Shown here one piece after another: positions 10,950 through 23,785 of a stretch of DNA of 64,000 nt. Below the pieces are notes generated by a model. That model ran no database searches and was not told the origin of the DNA. It saw nothing but the letters and a program-made list of their open reading frames with translations. Within the stretch, counting starts at the first letter, position 1. Every line of letters begins with the position of its first letter. The position numbers and the translations under genes are program-made. Source of the stretch: Plectrocnemia conspersa (lineage: Eukaryota > Arthropoda > Insecta > Trichoptera > Polycentropodidae); assembly GCA_009617715.1 (NCBI GenBank), contig VTFK01000379.1, forward strand, positions 186,001 through 250,000, read 5' to 3'.

Positions 10950-11610
10950 GTATTAAAAATAATAGAGTATGATCTATTAGAGCGCATATTAAAATCTAGG
11001 TTTTATATAATAGAACATATTTTGAGCCACATTAGATATATTATATCTGCCGGTGGCGAATGTATTTCTCAAATTATTCCATTGATTACTTACGATTAAA
11101 CAAAATTTTATTTTAGCAATTATATTGCATCATCAGCAACTGCTACTAAATATTTAGATTACTATCACTGGAGAAGCATTATATAAAAAATAAATTTATT
11201 TTTACACGCAGAAGGTTATTTTTATAAAATATAAAAATAACTTGCAACGCTTCATTGGCATTATAATCATATTATACTATGACTAATTATAGGCAAATTT
11301 TCATCAGCTTAGTTAAACAAATTTATGTAATATTTTCGGCAGATCAGTTCTACTAATTATATTTAATTATTCGCTTATAATACCATACTTAAATTTGTAT
11401 TTGAATTTGTAAGAATGTTCGATTATGTTTTAGTTTCGACAGAAAATAAAAAAGTCAGTTTCCTTTAATATTTACTAGTTTTTAATATTTAGATGAATCT
11501 GATAAAAAAAATGTTTAAATATTTTCGTATTATTTGTACGTATTTTCCTTGCTCTTTTTTATTTTTCTTTAGATAAAACGTTTTTATTTTGCATAAAAAA
11601 GTATTAATGA
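10950..11610. other. AT-rich spacer
   Basis: No supported feature. Confidence 0.45.
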
Positions 11611-11611
11611 G

Positions 11612-11900
11612 CTCGTTAGAGCGTTCATATCACCTTTGAATCCTGTCGCCATTAAGTTTTACGATCGAGCAATTACATTCTGACCAACAAAACGAAACGT
11701 GCCGCAAACCATTGACTTGCTCGATACTTAAAAATTCCAAATTACCTCGAAGCGGCGTGTAAAAAAATTTAGACTCGTAAATGACCTCCCAGGCGGAATA
11801 AGAGGTAATCTGTGATTTATGTCGTCGGTTTTTTGTTCGCGTAAAATCCTTTTACGCAATGCATAGTGGATGCGATCTATAAAATCGATTTACTATTTCA
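11612..11900. promoter_or_regulatory. Weak GC-richer block
   Basis: Moderately GC-rich with scattered CpG (ACGAAACGTGCCGCAAACC, TCGAAGCGGCGTG, GTCGTCGGTTTTTTGTTCGCG). No open frame. Candidate non-coding element by analogy with the other islands. Confidence 0.2.
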
Positions 11901-12635
11901 GGATGTGGATAAAAATAAAAGGTTTGCTTAAAAGCAACATGTATTTAATAACATAAAAGCCACCGTGGTTGGCTTATTAACTTAATATAAATCTACAATG
12001 CGGGAATTATGGAAGAAAGTTAAATGATTTTGGGGGAATTTTGAAAATATTATTTTCTTCTCGGGAAATTTCTATAGAAGTGGATTATAGAAGTCTCTGG
12101 CGAGAAAGAAGGGATCATATTTAGTGAGACTTAAATGAAATGAACATTTTTAATAAGAATAGTGGGGCAAACAAATAGTTTCATTTGTATTATTATATTT
12201 AATATTTTCATTAAAGAAGATAAACATGATAAGTGTATGGGGTGAAAGAAAAACAATGTTTAAAATGTGTACAAAATATGAAAACCGCTACTGCTGTATA
12301 ATACATTTAATACATTAAAATAAAGTCTCATTAATTGATATTTATATTATACAGAAATTTTGTACGTTTTAGACCATAAAAATAAATTTATATATGAAGT
12401 ATTACTACTTGTATGTATGATTTAGTTAACTATCAGGCAGGTAATTAATAACATTCTTTCAAATTAAAATTTGAAGCAAAATAAATGATCTATTAATTAC
12501 AAAAAATACGGACCAAAGCTTTAACGAAAACGGCGACTTTCAGTTGATGTATTATTTTTTCTTTAATTCATTTAAAAAAGTTTTGCTTAATAATATCCTT
12601 TATATGAATTAAATACTAATTATAATAATATACAC
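11901..12635. other. AT-rich spacer
   Basis: No supported feature. Confidence 0.45.
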
Positions 12636-12639
12636 AAGT

Positions 12640-13065
12640 TTCTAAAGGCATCGGTTGCAAGATCGACTCAAAATTGCTAAACGTGATTTTTTCTCTTCGA
12701 ACCCTTTCGCGAATTCAATAAGTAAGTAATAGGCACTCGGCGCTGGGGAGTGGAGTGAGAATTTTCCCAGTCTGACAAAAGCTCGCGAACCAATTTTTCC
12801 TAATTAAAATAATGGGTGGCGGTGCAGCAAGAGGATTATTAACATCATTTCGCGCCAATGCTCATCATCGCCATTACGCCGCCAGCGCCACCACGCCATT
12901 ACACCGGCACACCTCGCCGCTTCGCGTTTGTTCTCACTTCCTATCCCGCAACCACCCACAGCTATCAACCCTCGAGTCGCCCACCCCCCGAGCTCAAATC
13001 GGTATTAATTATCAGCCGAAGAAAAAGGCTCGCAGTACGTACGTACATATATTATAAAGTTGATA
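12640..13065. promoter_or_regulatory. GC-rich island
   Basis: Strongly GC-rich core at 12740-13015 with GCCATTACGCCGCCAGCGCC and CACCTCGCCGCTTCGCG. Two plus-strand frames (81 and 72 codons) overlap in different phases. Both are H-, P- and S-rich and domainless, which is what composition alone would give. GCCAT and ATTA cores are present. Candidate regulatory element. Confidence 0.3.
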
Positions 13066-13069
13066 ATTG

Positions 13070-14505
13070 CCGATGAACATCAGTCGAGGATCGTCAGATG
13101 GCATCAAAAGATGCTTTTTGCTCAAAGAAACTTCCGCTTGGATAAAATCGGTAAAATTTACGTAAATTTGGACAGTGCTTTCTATAATAATTGAATAATA
13201 ATACTTATATATACAGAGTGATAGATTAAATTTTAAAATTAAAAAAATATATTTATTTACATACATGCATGTGCATATTTACGTTATGCACCCTACACAG
13301 ATTTTTTATTTACAATAATAACCTCAATGCGTCCATCAACTGCGAATATCTAGATAAAAATAGTTTTAATAGTTTTGTAATATTATTTAATTTTTTTTAT
13401 TGTATATATTTATATATAGTTTTATGTATAAATATATAATATTTTTTAATTTAAGAAAAAAATAATTTATTTTAGATAAAAATATAACTCTTTTGAGAGA
13501 GTTACGGCCCGCGTGGCTTCTTAGGTTTTCGGTTGCGGTCTGCCACGAAAAAAAGTTTCTCGCCACTGTTATTTGTGGTTAAAACATTGGATAGCTGTGC
13601 TTATCGAGGTGTTGTCAAATACTTCTGTTCTTGCATGCGGTACATCAGAAATACGCAGGAACATAAGTGCTGTTAATCAGGTTGCACACACAAACGGAGT
13701 TTTTCCAGAATATCTGGATTTTTGTGTATATTCCTTATTAGTAGTATTTATCCAAGTACACTAGTCGACGCGACTTAAGACAATCATATTCCAGCATTCC
13801 TTATAGGAATTTTTAGGGATATAAAAATGGATAATTTTTATTTTTCTTCATATACAAGTATATGATAAATCATTTTTGGACCTTTGCATTATTCAGCAAC
13901 CAGTCAAGGATGCATGTGATTATATAACATATACAGTGCCTTCGAGATTTTTAATCAATGCGTGTAATGCAAGACAAATCCAAGAGGAATTATTGTATAT
14001 GTTTTCTATATGCTGATGGATTTTGTAATTCTCTTAATATAGTACTCCCAAATCTGTTATTGATTTTGTGCGATGAAGCGCATTGATATATATTTTATAA
14101 TTAAAATTAATAAGTGTTTTTTTTGGTACAGGTCATGAAATGACAATATTCTATTAGTGGATGATACTTACATATATTTTCAACGTCAAATAAAATTTCT
14201 CTACAATCTTAAATTAAATCTTTTATGAAAAATATTTATTCACAATTATTACTAAATTTCAAATTATTTTGTATGCTTTCTTTATGCTGGTGGAATCTGT
14301 AGTCTTGAAATATGACATAGTCTTGAAAAATTAAATTTTATTACATTAATAGTTATATTTTTTTGTAGTCTTAAAATTATAGTTATTTGACTAAAACACG
14401 CTTTATTTTTTACTTCAATTTTTCAAAATTGAACTATATATATGACACAATTTAATTCATACATATTAAAATAGTCACTGGATTAGAGTATTTAAAGCAA
14501 CATAT
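13070..14505. other. AT-rich spacer with a small GC-richer patch
   Basis: A modest island lies at 13490-13700 (GAGTTACGGCCCGCGTGGC); the rest is A/T with no recognised feature. Confidence 0.4.
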
Positions 14506-14844
14506 ACTATACACTATTTGCGTTAACACAGTCAGTTCGAGAGCTATCCATTTAATATTTATTCATAATTGAGAAAGAGATGGGAAGTTTGGGTTTACGC
14601 CCCTAATATTAGCTCTAAAGCATACGATATAAATATACTTTCTATATACCTAGCATTATTCTGATTGATTGATAAATATGAAAAATATAGTAATGATTGT
14701 AATTTCTATAAATTATGTATATATCGTGTGCTTTAGAGCTAATAGTAGGGGGGTAAACCAAAACTTGCCATCTCTTTCTGAATTATGAGTAACGATGAAA
14801 TGGAAAGCTCTCGAAATGACTGTTTAACGCAAATAAAGTATAGT
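14506..14844. mobile_element. Foldback MITE with ~130-bp terminal inverted repeats
   Basis: The left arm (about 14506-14636) and the inverted right arm (about 14719-14844) share, in order, ACTATAC, TATTTGCGTTA, CAGTCA-TTCGAGAGCT, TCATAATT-AGAAAGAGATGG, GGTTTAC-CCCCTA, TATTAGCTCTAAAGCA and ACGATATA. The two arms are highly similar, with scattered substitutions and a few indels, around a central spacer of about 80 bp. There is no coding capacity. The long paired arms and lack of a gene are typical of foldback/MITE elements mobilised in trans. The target duplication could not be fixed; the ends may be CTATAC...GTATAG with a decayed TA duplication, as in Tc1/mariner MITEs. The transcribed strand would fold into a long hairpin. 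Confidence 0.85.
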
Positions 14845-16770
14845 GAGTCATATTTCCCGCATATTTTTTGTTTCCAAGAAACTAGAAATTATTATTTTTA
14901 TTTAAAAAATACCATGAATAAAAAAGTTTTCAAATTTTAAAATTTAATATAAAAAACAGAAAATTATATAAATAACTAAAATAAAAATTATTATATTTGT
15001 ATTGCATTTATTATTTATGTAAAAATTAATATTTTAAAATGAACAGATAGTCGAAGGATATATGTATGTATCTCTCAAAGATGATTTTTGTTTGAACAAA
15101 AATTCGACAATGCTAAAAATACCCTTTTGCTAGTCATCAAAACAATTTTTTTCAGATTTTTTTTTATCTATTCTCATATACTTTTTGTAGATTTTTTGTC
15201 AGATGTCTAACGTATAGGTTTATATCTTTTTTTTAAATCCCACTCTCATAACTTATTATTTAAAATTTGGTTTAAGACAATTTTTGTGTTGAAGCAGATT
15301 GCAAATCTAGTGTTTGGGTAAATATTGGTTTCTTTGCCTTAGTGCACGCGGAATTTTAAAACTTTTAGCAAATGAATAAGCGACGCGAATAACGTTGTAA
15401 GTCTGATTTTTTAGCAAGTTGAGATTTTGATTGAATAACGTTATATGAGTGATTCTCCAATTTTAACCAACTTCTTCAAAATATAAAAAAACTAGAGTTG
15501 GCAAAATATCTACCGGCAAATAAAAAATTATTTAATATAAAAAATGTAACGTTTAATCTAATTCGTTTTCTTCAAAAAATTTTATCGTTTTTAAACATTT
15601 TTTGTCAATTTTTTTTATCAAGTCTTTTTGAAAGACCACTATTAAATTTAATTTTGAAATTATGCATTAGTAGATAATTTTTCAATAAGCGTTATAAATG
15701 ATCCATAGGTACTTACTGTCATATAGTGGAACAATGTTATAATATCGTAACTCTCAATCTGGGTAAACATTTTTAAAAAAAACTATTGTAAAAATGCTAA
15801 TTTGTAGAGTACTTAAATTACAAAAATTTAAACTAAATAATAAAACTAAAAAAATCCCGTTAATTCCCAGGAATAACTCACTATTTCCAAGTGTCTTTAG
15901 TCTAATTATTTTATTAAATTTTATAATTTACTTTATTTTAAAGTAGGAGGGCAAAATTGCCTTTGTAATATAATCATAATTTTGTTACATTTTACTTGTC
16001 TTGTCTCAAAATTTTTTTTTTATTCCTGTGTTTATGTATAGTTTTTACTGTATTCTTATTGCATAGTTAACAAATGTGCATTCAAAATTTGCAAACAATC
16101 TGTATGTTGTCAACGTGCCGATGACTTTGCCTTTTTTACTTTAAAAAATAAAAATGTATAACATCATACACGACGCGTTCTGCACAAAAATTGCATCGTC
16201 ATTGAACGCTTTGACAAATTATTTAAAAGTGCATTTAAACGAGTGACATTTATTAATGAAGACGTGTCATATATGATATATATTTTTTCATTTTTTTCGG
16301 TCGACCACTATGGCTTGGAAATGAAGGTTATTTTTTTTATGCACAAGTGCAATGCGAATCCGGCCAAATAAGTTGTAAACAGGTATTTTTGTGTACAATG
16401 CGTAAGTATTCAATGTAACAAGGGATCACTTTACAATGACATAAAGTTGATCGATCATTGAGAAATATTTTTGTCATATAATGACAATATATATACAGAA
16501 TACTAAAATGTATATGATTCTATATAAAGCAGAGGTAAGCAAATTTTTGATCCGGATTCAATTACAAGCTAACTGACCATATGGTCTATTTTTCTTAACT
16601 TAACTTAAAGCGTTTTTCAATCATATATAAAATCGTTAATAGTTGAGAATAACATGTACAATAATTTCATTGTTACTATAAATCATATATGTTAAACTAT
16701 TAATTGAATTTTTTTAATGATATTAAATATTTGTTGTTTTTTACTATGTATATAAAACAACGTGTTGTAG
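14845..16770. other. AT-rich spacer
   Basis: Nothing recognised. Slightly GC-richer around 16100-16260. Confidence 0.45.
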
Positions 16771-16945
16771 TATAAGGGTGAATCGTCTTGTGGATTGGTA
16801 GCGCTTAGTACCGCCACCCTTATCCCACGCCCACCCTTAAAGCCACCCCCGTTTATTTATGTGTTGTAGATGACTACGCATAATTTTGACGCTTGAGGCT
16901 TTTTACTCCACACAACCGGCGATGATCCTTACTCGTTTCTGTGGC
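16771..16945. promoter_or_regulatory. CACCC-rich island
   Basis: ATAAGGGTG (16772-16780) and its inverse CACCCTTAT (16815-16823) are followed by CCACGCCCACCCTTAAAGCC and ACCCCCG. Clustered CACCC boxes are the type bound by Sp/KLF zinc fingers. No reading frame. Inference from motifs only. Confidence 0.3.
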
Positions 16946-17179
16946 CCAAAATACTAAGCTAAATGGCTTAGCAAATACATTATGTATCAAAAAATGTATT
17001 GCTTTTACAATAAAAAAGGGACACTCAGACATCACATATCAAACACATTATAAACATATAAATATAGTGTAGAACGTAGTAACTAAATTTTTATATAAAT
17101 AAATAATATATTATAATTTCAAATAACGTATTTTAAATTTATGTAAGGTAATTATTTGTAATATTTATTTTATTGGGTC

Positions 17180-17850
17180 ACTCTATACAAAAGTAGAACG
17201 ACGTATAAAAGCGGAGGGTTATTGATGCTTCGTATTGAAATATTTATTATTATGAGGAAGGATTTTCAGCCATTTATCGTTAGGGGTCCGAAAAAATTGC
17301 TCGAGGTGACCTGTCGATTTGAAAGATGGTCTTGGGTGAATTTGCCTGTTGAGATCGCTATTCATGCGATATTTTTTTATTCGGAGTGAAAAAATAACAT
17401 TTTTTAAACATAAACACAAAACATTAGACACCATTCAAACATCAGTCTTTTTGCAGCAGGTAAACTTAAGCGAAAGCTTTTCAGATATCCCGTGACGTAA
17501 GAGTGAAAGAACTGCGTGAATACATTATCCTTCGTCACTTTGAACAATATATACACATACTACATTCAAATACACGTATTTATATATATAAATATATTAT
17601 TATGAAATTAGATAAATTTGTGTTTATAAAATTCTCATGAAACGAGCTTCTGATTTCGCACTGAGGTCTAATTAAAACCGCCCCAAACACGCCCCTCACG
17701 AGAATCCCTCTTTTCAGTTTCCACATACGCCATCATTTACCTGCAAGCTTGTAGAGACAGGTTGCTGAAAGCTTTTTTGTACACGTGTTAGCTCTTCACG
17801 TGGAGGCGGGAAGCTCCATCTATCTGTTTTACGCAGAGGCGTGCGTGAAT
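17180..17850. promoter_or_regulatory. Two GC-richer patches
   Basis: Patches at about 17190-17500 and 17640-17840 (AACCGCCCCAAACACGCCCC, ACGTGGAGGCGGGAAGC). Minus-strand frames of 71 and 85 codons cross them without any domain. Same type as the other islands, weaker. Confidence 0.2.
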
Positions 17851-18384
17851 TGAATCCAAATTGGATATACGTGTATATACGTAAACATGTGCAAAATTTT
17901 ATTTGTAAGTTAAGAATAAATATGATGGAAACTAGGGCTATGTCATAATATACCTTGAATAAATTACGCATATGAGTAAAATATTTGTCGTCAATTCTGA
18001 ATGAAAATATATTGCATAAGCTTGAAATAAGTTTCTATATTTATAAAAAATATGAATTAAAAAAAAAATCGGTTCTGACGTTTAAAATCAATAGCAGACA
18101 TGTGATTTATAAGATTTAAAAAATAAAATATTTTTGAATAACTAAGATTTTTTCACTAAGCAATATTTTTTATTTTAAATTTTTGTAATAGTAATTTATA
18201 TGATTTATGTAATATTAAACTATGTCATATTTTCTATTAAAGATTTCATTAAACACTGGAATTAGTTTTATCTAAAATACGTCATTTTTTTATTATTTGC
18301 GCTCTTTTGTCTACGCGGTTTTGTTCTGTGTTATTTTGTTAAGTCGCCAAATTTTACATTAAGCTTTAAATTCCGTATTTTTCC

Positions 18385-18437
18385 GTATTTATATATATAT
18401 TTATATGTATAATATATGTATATATATATATATATAT
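18385..18437. repeat. TA-rich microsatellite
   Basis: Imperfect (TA)n/(TATG)n stretch ending in an uninterrupted TA run before TTCGATCG. Confidence 0.85.
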
Positions 18438-18625
18438 TCGATCGTTGACTAATTAAAACACCACTGCGCCCTTAACGGTTTGGTTTTGTGTACAATATTC
18501 GCGTGGTATTTTAGATACCAAACGGGGTAATGGGAACGATAAAGGAGGTGTGAAGTCGTAATGAATAACTTCACCCACCTGACACGACCCTCAGATCGAG
18601 AAATTTTTATTGGCACGGTGTGAAA
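18438..18625. promoter_or_regulatory. Small GC-richer block
   Basis: CACTGCGCCCTTAACGG, AACGGGGTAATGGGAACG and CACCTGACACGACCCTC in AT-rich surroundings. No frame. CACCTG is an E-box-type hexamer. Confidence 0.2.
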
Positions 18626-20175
18626 AAAATCAAGCGTTTTTATTCACGAGTGTTTATATTGAGTTATAAATTAATTATTATAAATTAAAAATTAAAAACG
18701 CACTACGATGGTTGGATCAGTACAAAGTAGTGAAACAACTCGAGGAGTACAAGTATGAAATGAATACAAAAAAGTTGTCAAGTTTTTGCTACTCCACAAT
18801 GTCCAACACTTTTAATTGAAAGAGTTGTAAATAGGTGTTACAGCTTGATATTTTAGTGTTGCAGGTATAATTATTATACTTGGTATTTGTTGAATACAAC
18901 TCAATTTAATATTCATATCCTAGAAAGTTATATTTCATGGATTGTAGAATTAATGTGCCTGAAATTGCTGTTTAAATTCTTAATCTAAAAATATTGCGAT
19001 TAAAAATAAATAAATAAATAGCCATATGTTGTCACTGATAAACTTATTAAAAAAAAATTAATAACAAGATGTTTCGATAGGCGTTGTACTATATTAGTGT
19101 TCGTAACTATTATTTAATAAATAGTTACTGCTTATGGTGGACGCTGCGGTATTGACTCGATTCAGTTGCCCATCATATGATAGGTTTCGCGTTTGAAGAG
19201 TTAAAAACTGTTGTCGACAAGTCGAGTATTTACTATATTATAAAAAAAAATATAAGCTAATGCAAAACTTCTTTATGAATATTTTTCTGATTCTAAAAAA
19301 TATATTTATTGTAAATATTTCATTGTAACATGTCAAGCATTAGCCCAATGCGTTACCACATGGTTAAAACAATAAAACATTTACAAGATAGTAGTGAGAC
19401 ACATGAATGAAATGAGTCTGTAAATTAGAGACATTTATTTCAATAATTATACACTATTATTACAGCTTATAATTAATATCTGTCTTTATGCATGACCTAG
19501 TTGCATTTTATTTTAAAAATTCATTCGTGAGGTTAAAATAATCTTTTCTGTATTGATCGATGGGAATTTAATTTTCCGATTTTCCGATTTTCTAAACAAG
19601 ATACAAATTAAAAAAAAAAAAACAACAGGGTTTATATAAAATTACTGTACCATTGGTCAATATTGCTTGTTAATATAAAATAGAACATAGTTGTGGTATA
19701 TCTAAAATTAAATGAAATATTGTAATCTTATTAGAAAATTTGTTGTTTGAATATATGTTCAGTGAGCTAGTTCAGAAATCACAGTCAGTATACTGAATTT
19801 CATTGTTCCGCTTTTGTCGAATAAGCCCGTCATAAACTTTTAAAATATTTTATTGTTTTACTGATATTCACTATGAATCGTTTTTGTAAAAGGGTGAATA
19901 TTTAAAAATATTGAATCTTCAGACCCATATGTATTTTTATTTTTTGTGTCTAAACTGCAATAAACGAAATTTATCACGTATTTTAAAACCTTTGTTATAT
20001 TAACATATAAATTTTACTAATATTTTTTTTATTAAATTGTTTTAACATATTCATAACTCAAATATTGAATTTTTCTTATTTTATATGATACTTATATTAT
20101 ATGATATTCTCTATGAGTTAAAGTAACTAATTATTAAACAAATTTAAACTTAATATATGTACGAAAAAACTTTTA
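18626..20175. other. AT-rich spacer
   Basis: No supported feature. Confidence 0.45.
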
Positions 20176-20375
20176 ATTTTAGTTAATCATTACGATATTC
20201 ATCCGTGATACTGAAAATATCTAAAAAAAACTAATTTGTGATGATCGTTCGAAATTATAATTATATTATATAATCACTAATTAAGATCTCCCAGACACTA
20301 GAAATTTAAAAACACAAAGATTTATATGAGATTCAAACCCAGATATTTCAGGTATTATTCAACGATTATTTCACT
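20176..20375 (-). repeat. SINE-A copy 2
   Basis: On the minus strand: AATAATACCTGAAATATCTG, then box-B-like GGGTTTGAATCTCATATAAA, TAGTGTCTGGGAGATCTTAA, TTAGTGATT, AACGATCATC, then the tail CACGGATGAATATCGTAATG. This is one of the most complete copies and fixes the order of blocks in the family. Confidence 0.8.
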
Positions 20376-20761
20376 TATATATCTTTCTAATTTATGAATA
20401 TCGACGAAAGAGATACACTGACTTTGATTTCTGAATATACTATAAAAATATAATTACAAAGTGATTTCCCAAATGCCTTTTTCGAGAATAAAACTAGACA
20501 ATGGATTTCAATATTTTTCTTAGGATAGTGTTTTTATTGGAATATTGCAATTATATTATGAATATGCTTAGATAAAAATATTTCACATTTTAAATCAGCG
20601 TGTACAGATAAATCTTATCTTTTTAGCAAAAATATTATTGTGCTGTGTTATTGTGAAGTTTAGTATTCATCAATAAATTTGTGCACATTTTTAAAAAGTT
20701 TATTATATTTATTATTTTTAAATTTTTTTTATATAAATCTTTCGCTGTAATTTAACAAGCG
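20376..20761. other. AT-rich spacer
   Basis: Between two minus-strand SINE-like copies; nothing recognised. Confidence 0.45.
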
Positions 20762-20836
20762 TAAAACTGCTGCCGGGGCTCGAACTCGCAACCTCAGCTT
20801 TACTAGTTTGAGACGATACAGACTGCGCTCTTCCGA
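20762..20836 (-). repeat. tRNA-derived SINE-like head, family B copy 2
   Basis: The reverse complement reads GGAAGAGCGCAGTCTGTATC ... GGTTGCGAGTTCGAGCCCCG GCAGCAG. The first part resembles an A box and GCGAGTTCGAGCC resembles a B box. Similar in order and spacing to 371-441. tRNA-like cloverleaf closure is not apparent. It could also be a tRNA pseudogene; two similar copies favour a repeat. Confidence 0.55.
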
Positions 20837-21084
20837 TTTTATAAACAAAGAAAATCAGTGTTTGTTTCCAATTTTACTCTCACTCTATTAACATGATTAC
20901 GGCTATGCAGCAATTATGATTCATTAAGAGCATCTGTTAAGTTTTAAATTAATAAATAAATAAAAACCAGTATAAATAATATAAAAACTGAATAGTTTTC
21001 CTTGTGTATTTTAACCTAACGCATAAATTGCAACTTTTGCGTTATAATAATAATAATTTATATAGTTAATTCTATAGTGAAATC

Positions 21085-21320
21085 ATATCTACGGCTTGTT
21101 GACGCCTTTAAGTAGCTTGCTTCTAATTTGATTTATCCAGCAGCCGCACTCGCCGTGATGCTGGAGCCGCTGCAACTAATTGGGTCCTCAAACACCCCAC
21201 AAACCACCTTCCCGTCTTATCTAAGATATACCTCTTCATCTGCTTATGAAACACTTAAGGTTTCCGATGATTATACATCGATATACATGCATAATTCACA
21301 GTCTTATAATCATCGTTGAA
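21085..21320. promoter_or_regulatory. GC-richer island
   Basis: AGCAGCCGCACTCGCCGTGA and GCCGCTGCAACTAATTGGGT lie in an otherwise AT-rich stretch. The plus strand is open for 63 codons without a domain. CTAATTGG is a homeodomain-type core. Confidence 0.22.
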
Positions 21321-21654
21321 TGTTGCAAATTCATTCAAAATTATTTTAACCATATTTTTTTTAACATCTTTTATTAATTGAAATTCGTAGATGTTTTTAA
21401 TTGTCATAGTTATTACAAAAATATGGTTTATACATTTAAGCTTGTAATGATAGTTTTAAAATCAAAATTTAATTTAATTAGTTATCTGTTTTTTTAATGA
21501 TTCACAAAGTTTTTTTGGAATGGATAATTTATGTGTTGCAGTAATGAAATTTTTAATCAATACATGATTTTATCATGGTATCATAATAGATGAGTAGCTT
21601 AAGTTGATAACTTAGATTTAGATTAACTTGTTTATTCTTGTTTATATATTATAT

Positions 21655-21935
21655 TTCAATCGACACGAGAGATCAATGGTCTAATACCTGACAGACCTAG
21701 ATTCGAATCCCGTATGAATCTAGCATTTTTCACTTTCTATCGTATCTAGGATATCATAATTAGTGATTTTAATATATTATTAATTCTAATCGACCAGAAC
21801 AGATTATGTTTTTTTATATTATATATTTTCTTAAGTTCACGCATATTTTGATAAATAATTAAAATAAAATCAAGCGGTTTTTCGAGCTTTCTTTAATCTC
21901 GCGGATGAATATCGTGATTATTAATTAAAATCAAA
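21655..21935 (+). repeat. SINE-A copy 3 (best box B)
   Basis: GAGATCAATGGTCTAATACC, TGACAGACCTAGATTCGAATCCCG, TATCGTATCTAGGATATCATAATTAGTGATT, then, after an AT-rich insertion or divergent stretch, CTCGCGGATGAATATCGTGA and TTATTAATTA. GATTCGAATCCCG is a near-canonical tRNA box B. The body is longer than in the other copies, with about 60-80 extra AT-rich bases before the tail. Confidence 0.8.
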
Positions 21936-21939
21936 CTAG

Positions 21940-22875
21940 ATTGTACATATGTGGTATGAAAAGTTTTAAAATATAATATTGTTTTTATATAAGATTATTA
22001 ATAAATATATATATATATTATATTTTTTATATTTGACAACTTTAAAACAAATTATTTCTAGTACGCAGATTTATTTATACATACGTATGTATGTACGAAG
22101 GCTATAATTCTTTGCCATCTACGGTAAAGAGATAATTATCAATTAAAATTACGATCGTTTTTTGTCATTAATTTATCGCATTCATTACGCCTTTTTGCTC
22201 CGTTTGCAGTGGGGGCGTCATTGTGTCGTTCAATCGCTTCTGCGAGGGAGTACACCGTAACAAATTCAATATATCTCACTTGCTCTGAAAAATTGACATT
22301 TAGGGATTAATTCAATTATATACATATACATAAAAAAATATAAATCTATATATAGTTGTAGATAAAATTTTCAAGATCATTGAAATAGTGAGTATTTGAG
22401 TACACATTATTTTATAAAATCGACCTAGTCGAAATAAAAAGTGATATATTATTTTTTTAAATTAATTATAGCAAAATCTTATTTAGGTCAAAGTAACAGT
22501 AAATGTAAATAATATAAAAAAATATTGTTAAATACATTTATAAAATATAATCAAAGAAAAAAAGTTCAACTATTTTCTAGATATCCGTGCTTAAAAGAAA
22601 ATCATTTTTTATTTTTTTTTGAGTGAAAATAGTAAAAAAATGTTTTACAAACATATGTTATAAATACATCTGGAACTCATATAATAAACATTTTGGTGAT
22701 TAAAAAAGTAAAAAATGTAAATCATTGAAGAAGACTGAAACAAAAATCTTTCTGTTAATTACTATAACTAAAAAAGAGCATGTATGGATAAATCGTTAGT
22801 AGTCGTCTTGAATAGACATAGTACTGTCTAATTTTATTAGAGAAAAAAATACTATTTGCCACGATTAAGATATTT
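21940..22875. other. AT-rich spacer with one small GC-richer patch
   Basis: The patch at 22180-22265 contains CAGTGGGGGCGTCATTGTG. ACATACGTATGT palindromic sequence lies near 22080. The remainder is featureless. Confidence 0.4.
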
Positions 22876-22879
22876 CTGG

Positions 22880-23240
22880 ATTATAACGTAAAGCTTCAAA
22901 TAGCCATGGTGTGTATGGTTTAAGTATTAAGATTTCGTTGGTAGTGGGGGTGAGTTTACAGTGTTCAGGGGGCTCACGTTTGATATTTATGGTCGGCGAT
23001 AAGACGGGGCACTTCCTTATTATTTTATTACATTCCGCGTTTATTACAGGCCCGCAATTACTTAAGTAAATCTCGCATCCTTCCTTCCTGCTCGCATTCT
23101 CCGGGTAATTTTCATCCGCCGCCATTTTGTTGGGCCTCCCGCTGGTTGGCATACGCAGGGGTAGGAAAATCCCCGTGCAGGGTTATGTGCTAGAGGAAAT
23201 CGTTACGTGTGTCTTAATGCTTGTTGCCAGTTAATGGTAA
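22880..23240. promoter_or_regulatory. GC-richer island with CCGCCATTTT
   Basis: CCGCCATTTT at 23119-23128 is a good Pho/YY1-type core (minus strand AAAATGGCGG, also at 5387-5396). The minus strand is open for 95 codons (22865-23152) starting MPTSGRPNKMAADENYPENA. The translation has five cysteines but no recognised domain. I lean to a regulatory element; a small unannotated coding exon cannot be excluded. Confidence 0.28.
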
Positions 23241-23559
23241 CATATTACAGACACTTACGGGTTTACCTTATCTTATCTTCAAACAATAGTATATAGTAAG
23301 ATTGCATTTAAAAAAAAAAAAAAAAATGCAAAACTATAAAATCAACTTTCTTTTGATTTTTAATTTTGGTTGTTTGTTATTGTACGCATTGTTTTTTATT
23401 TATTCTTCATTACATAAATCTTGACTTTAATATTTGTAACTAAACTTGTTTTTATGATTAGTTATAAACGTGCTTATACAAAACATAATTTAATTTGTCA
23501 TGAATATTAATATCTATTATTAAATGTTAATAATTAATTGGATGGCAACCTTGCACCTT

Positions 23560-23785
23560 TTCAGTTACATTAACTTAAGCTATCGCCTTCCTGCGTTTTC
23601 CTCGAGAAGCTCTTCCACCAGAGTCGAACTTATCCCTCTTACTCCCGTTTTTTCTTGTCGGAGACCCTAGCCTTTAAAACTAAGCCCCCTAATTAATTAT
23701 AGAGCCTACAGTCACCTCCAGCCTTTAAGTTCGAGCTGGGGGTACGAGGGTAGTGTAAGTTTGTCCACTGTTTCGTTAACTTTAG
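23560..23785. promoter_or_regulatory. GC-richer block
   Basis: CTCGAGAAGCTCTTCCACCA, GTCGGAGACCCTAGCC and CACCTCCAGCC with GAGCTGGGGGTACGAGG. No frame; function unknown. Confidence 0.2.

Noticed and set aside
19109..19132. Inverted repeat GTAACTATT/AATAGTTAC
   Set aside because: Only 9-11 bp in AT-rich DNA; many such pairs are expected by chance.
20762..20836. Functional tRNA gene
   Set aside because: Box-like segments are present, but a proper acceptor stem and cloverleaf do not close, and a diverged second copy exists.
22865..23152. 95-codon minus-strand frame as a conserved exon
   Set aside because: The protein looks varied in composition but has no recognised domain and no confident splice sites; kept only as a note in the island entry.
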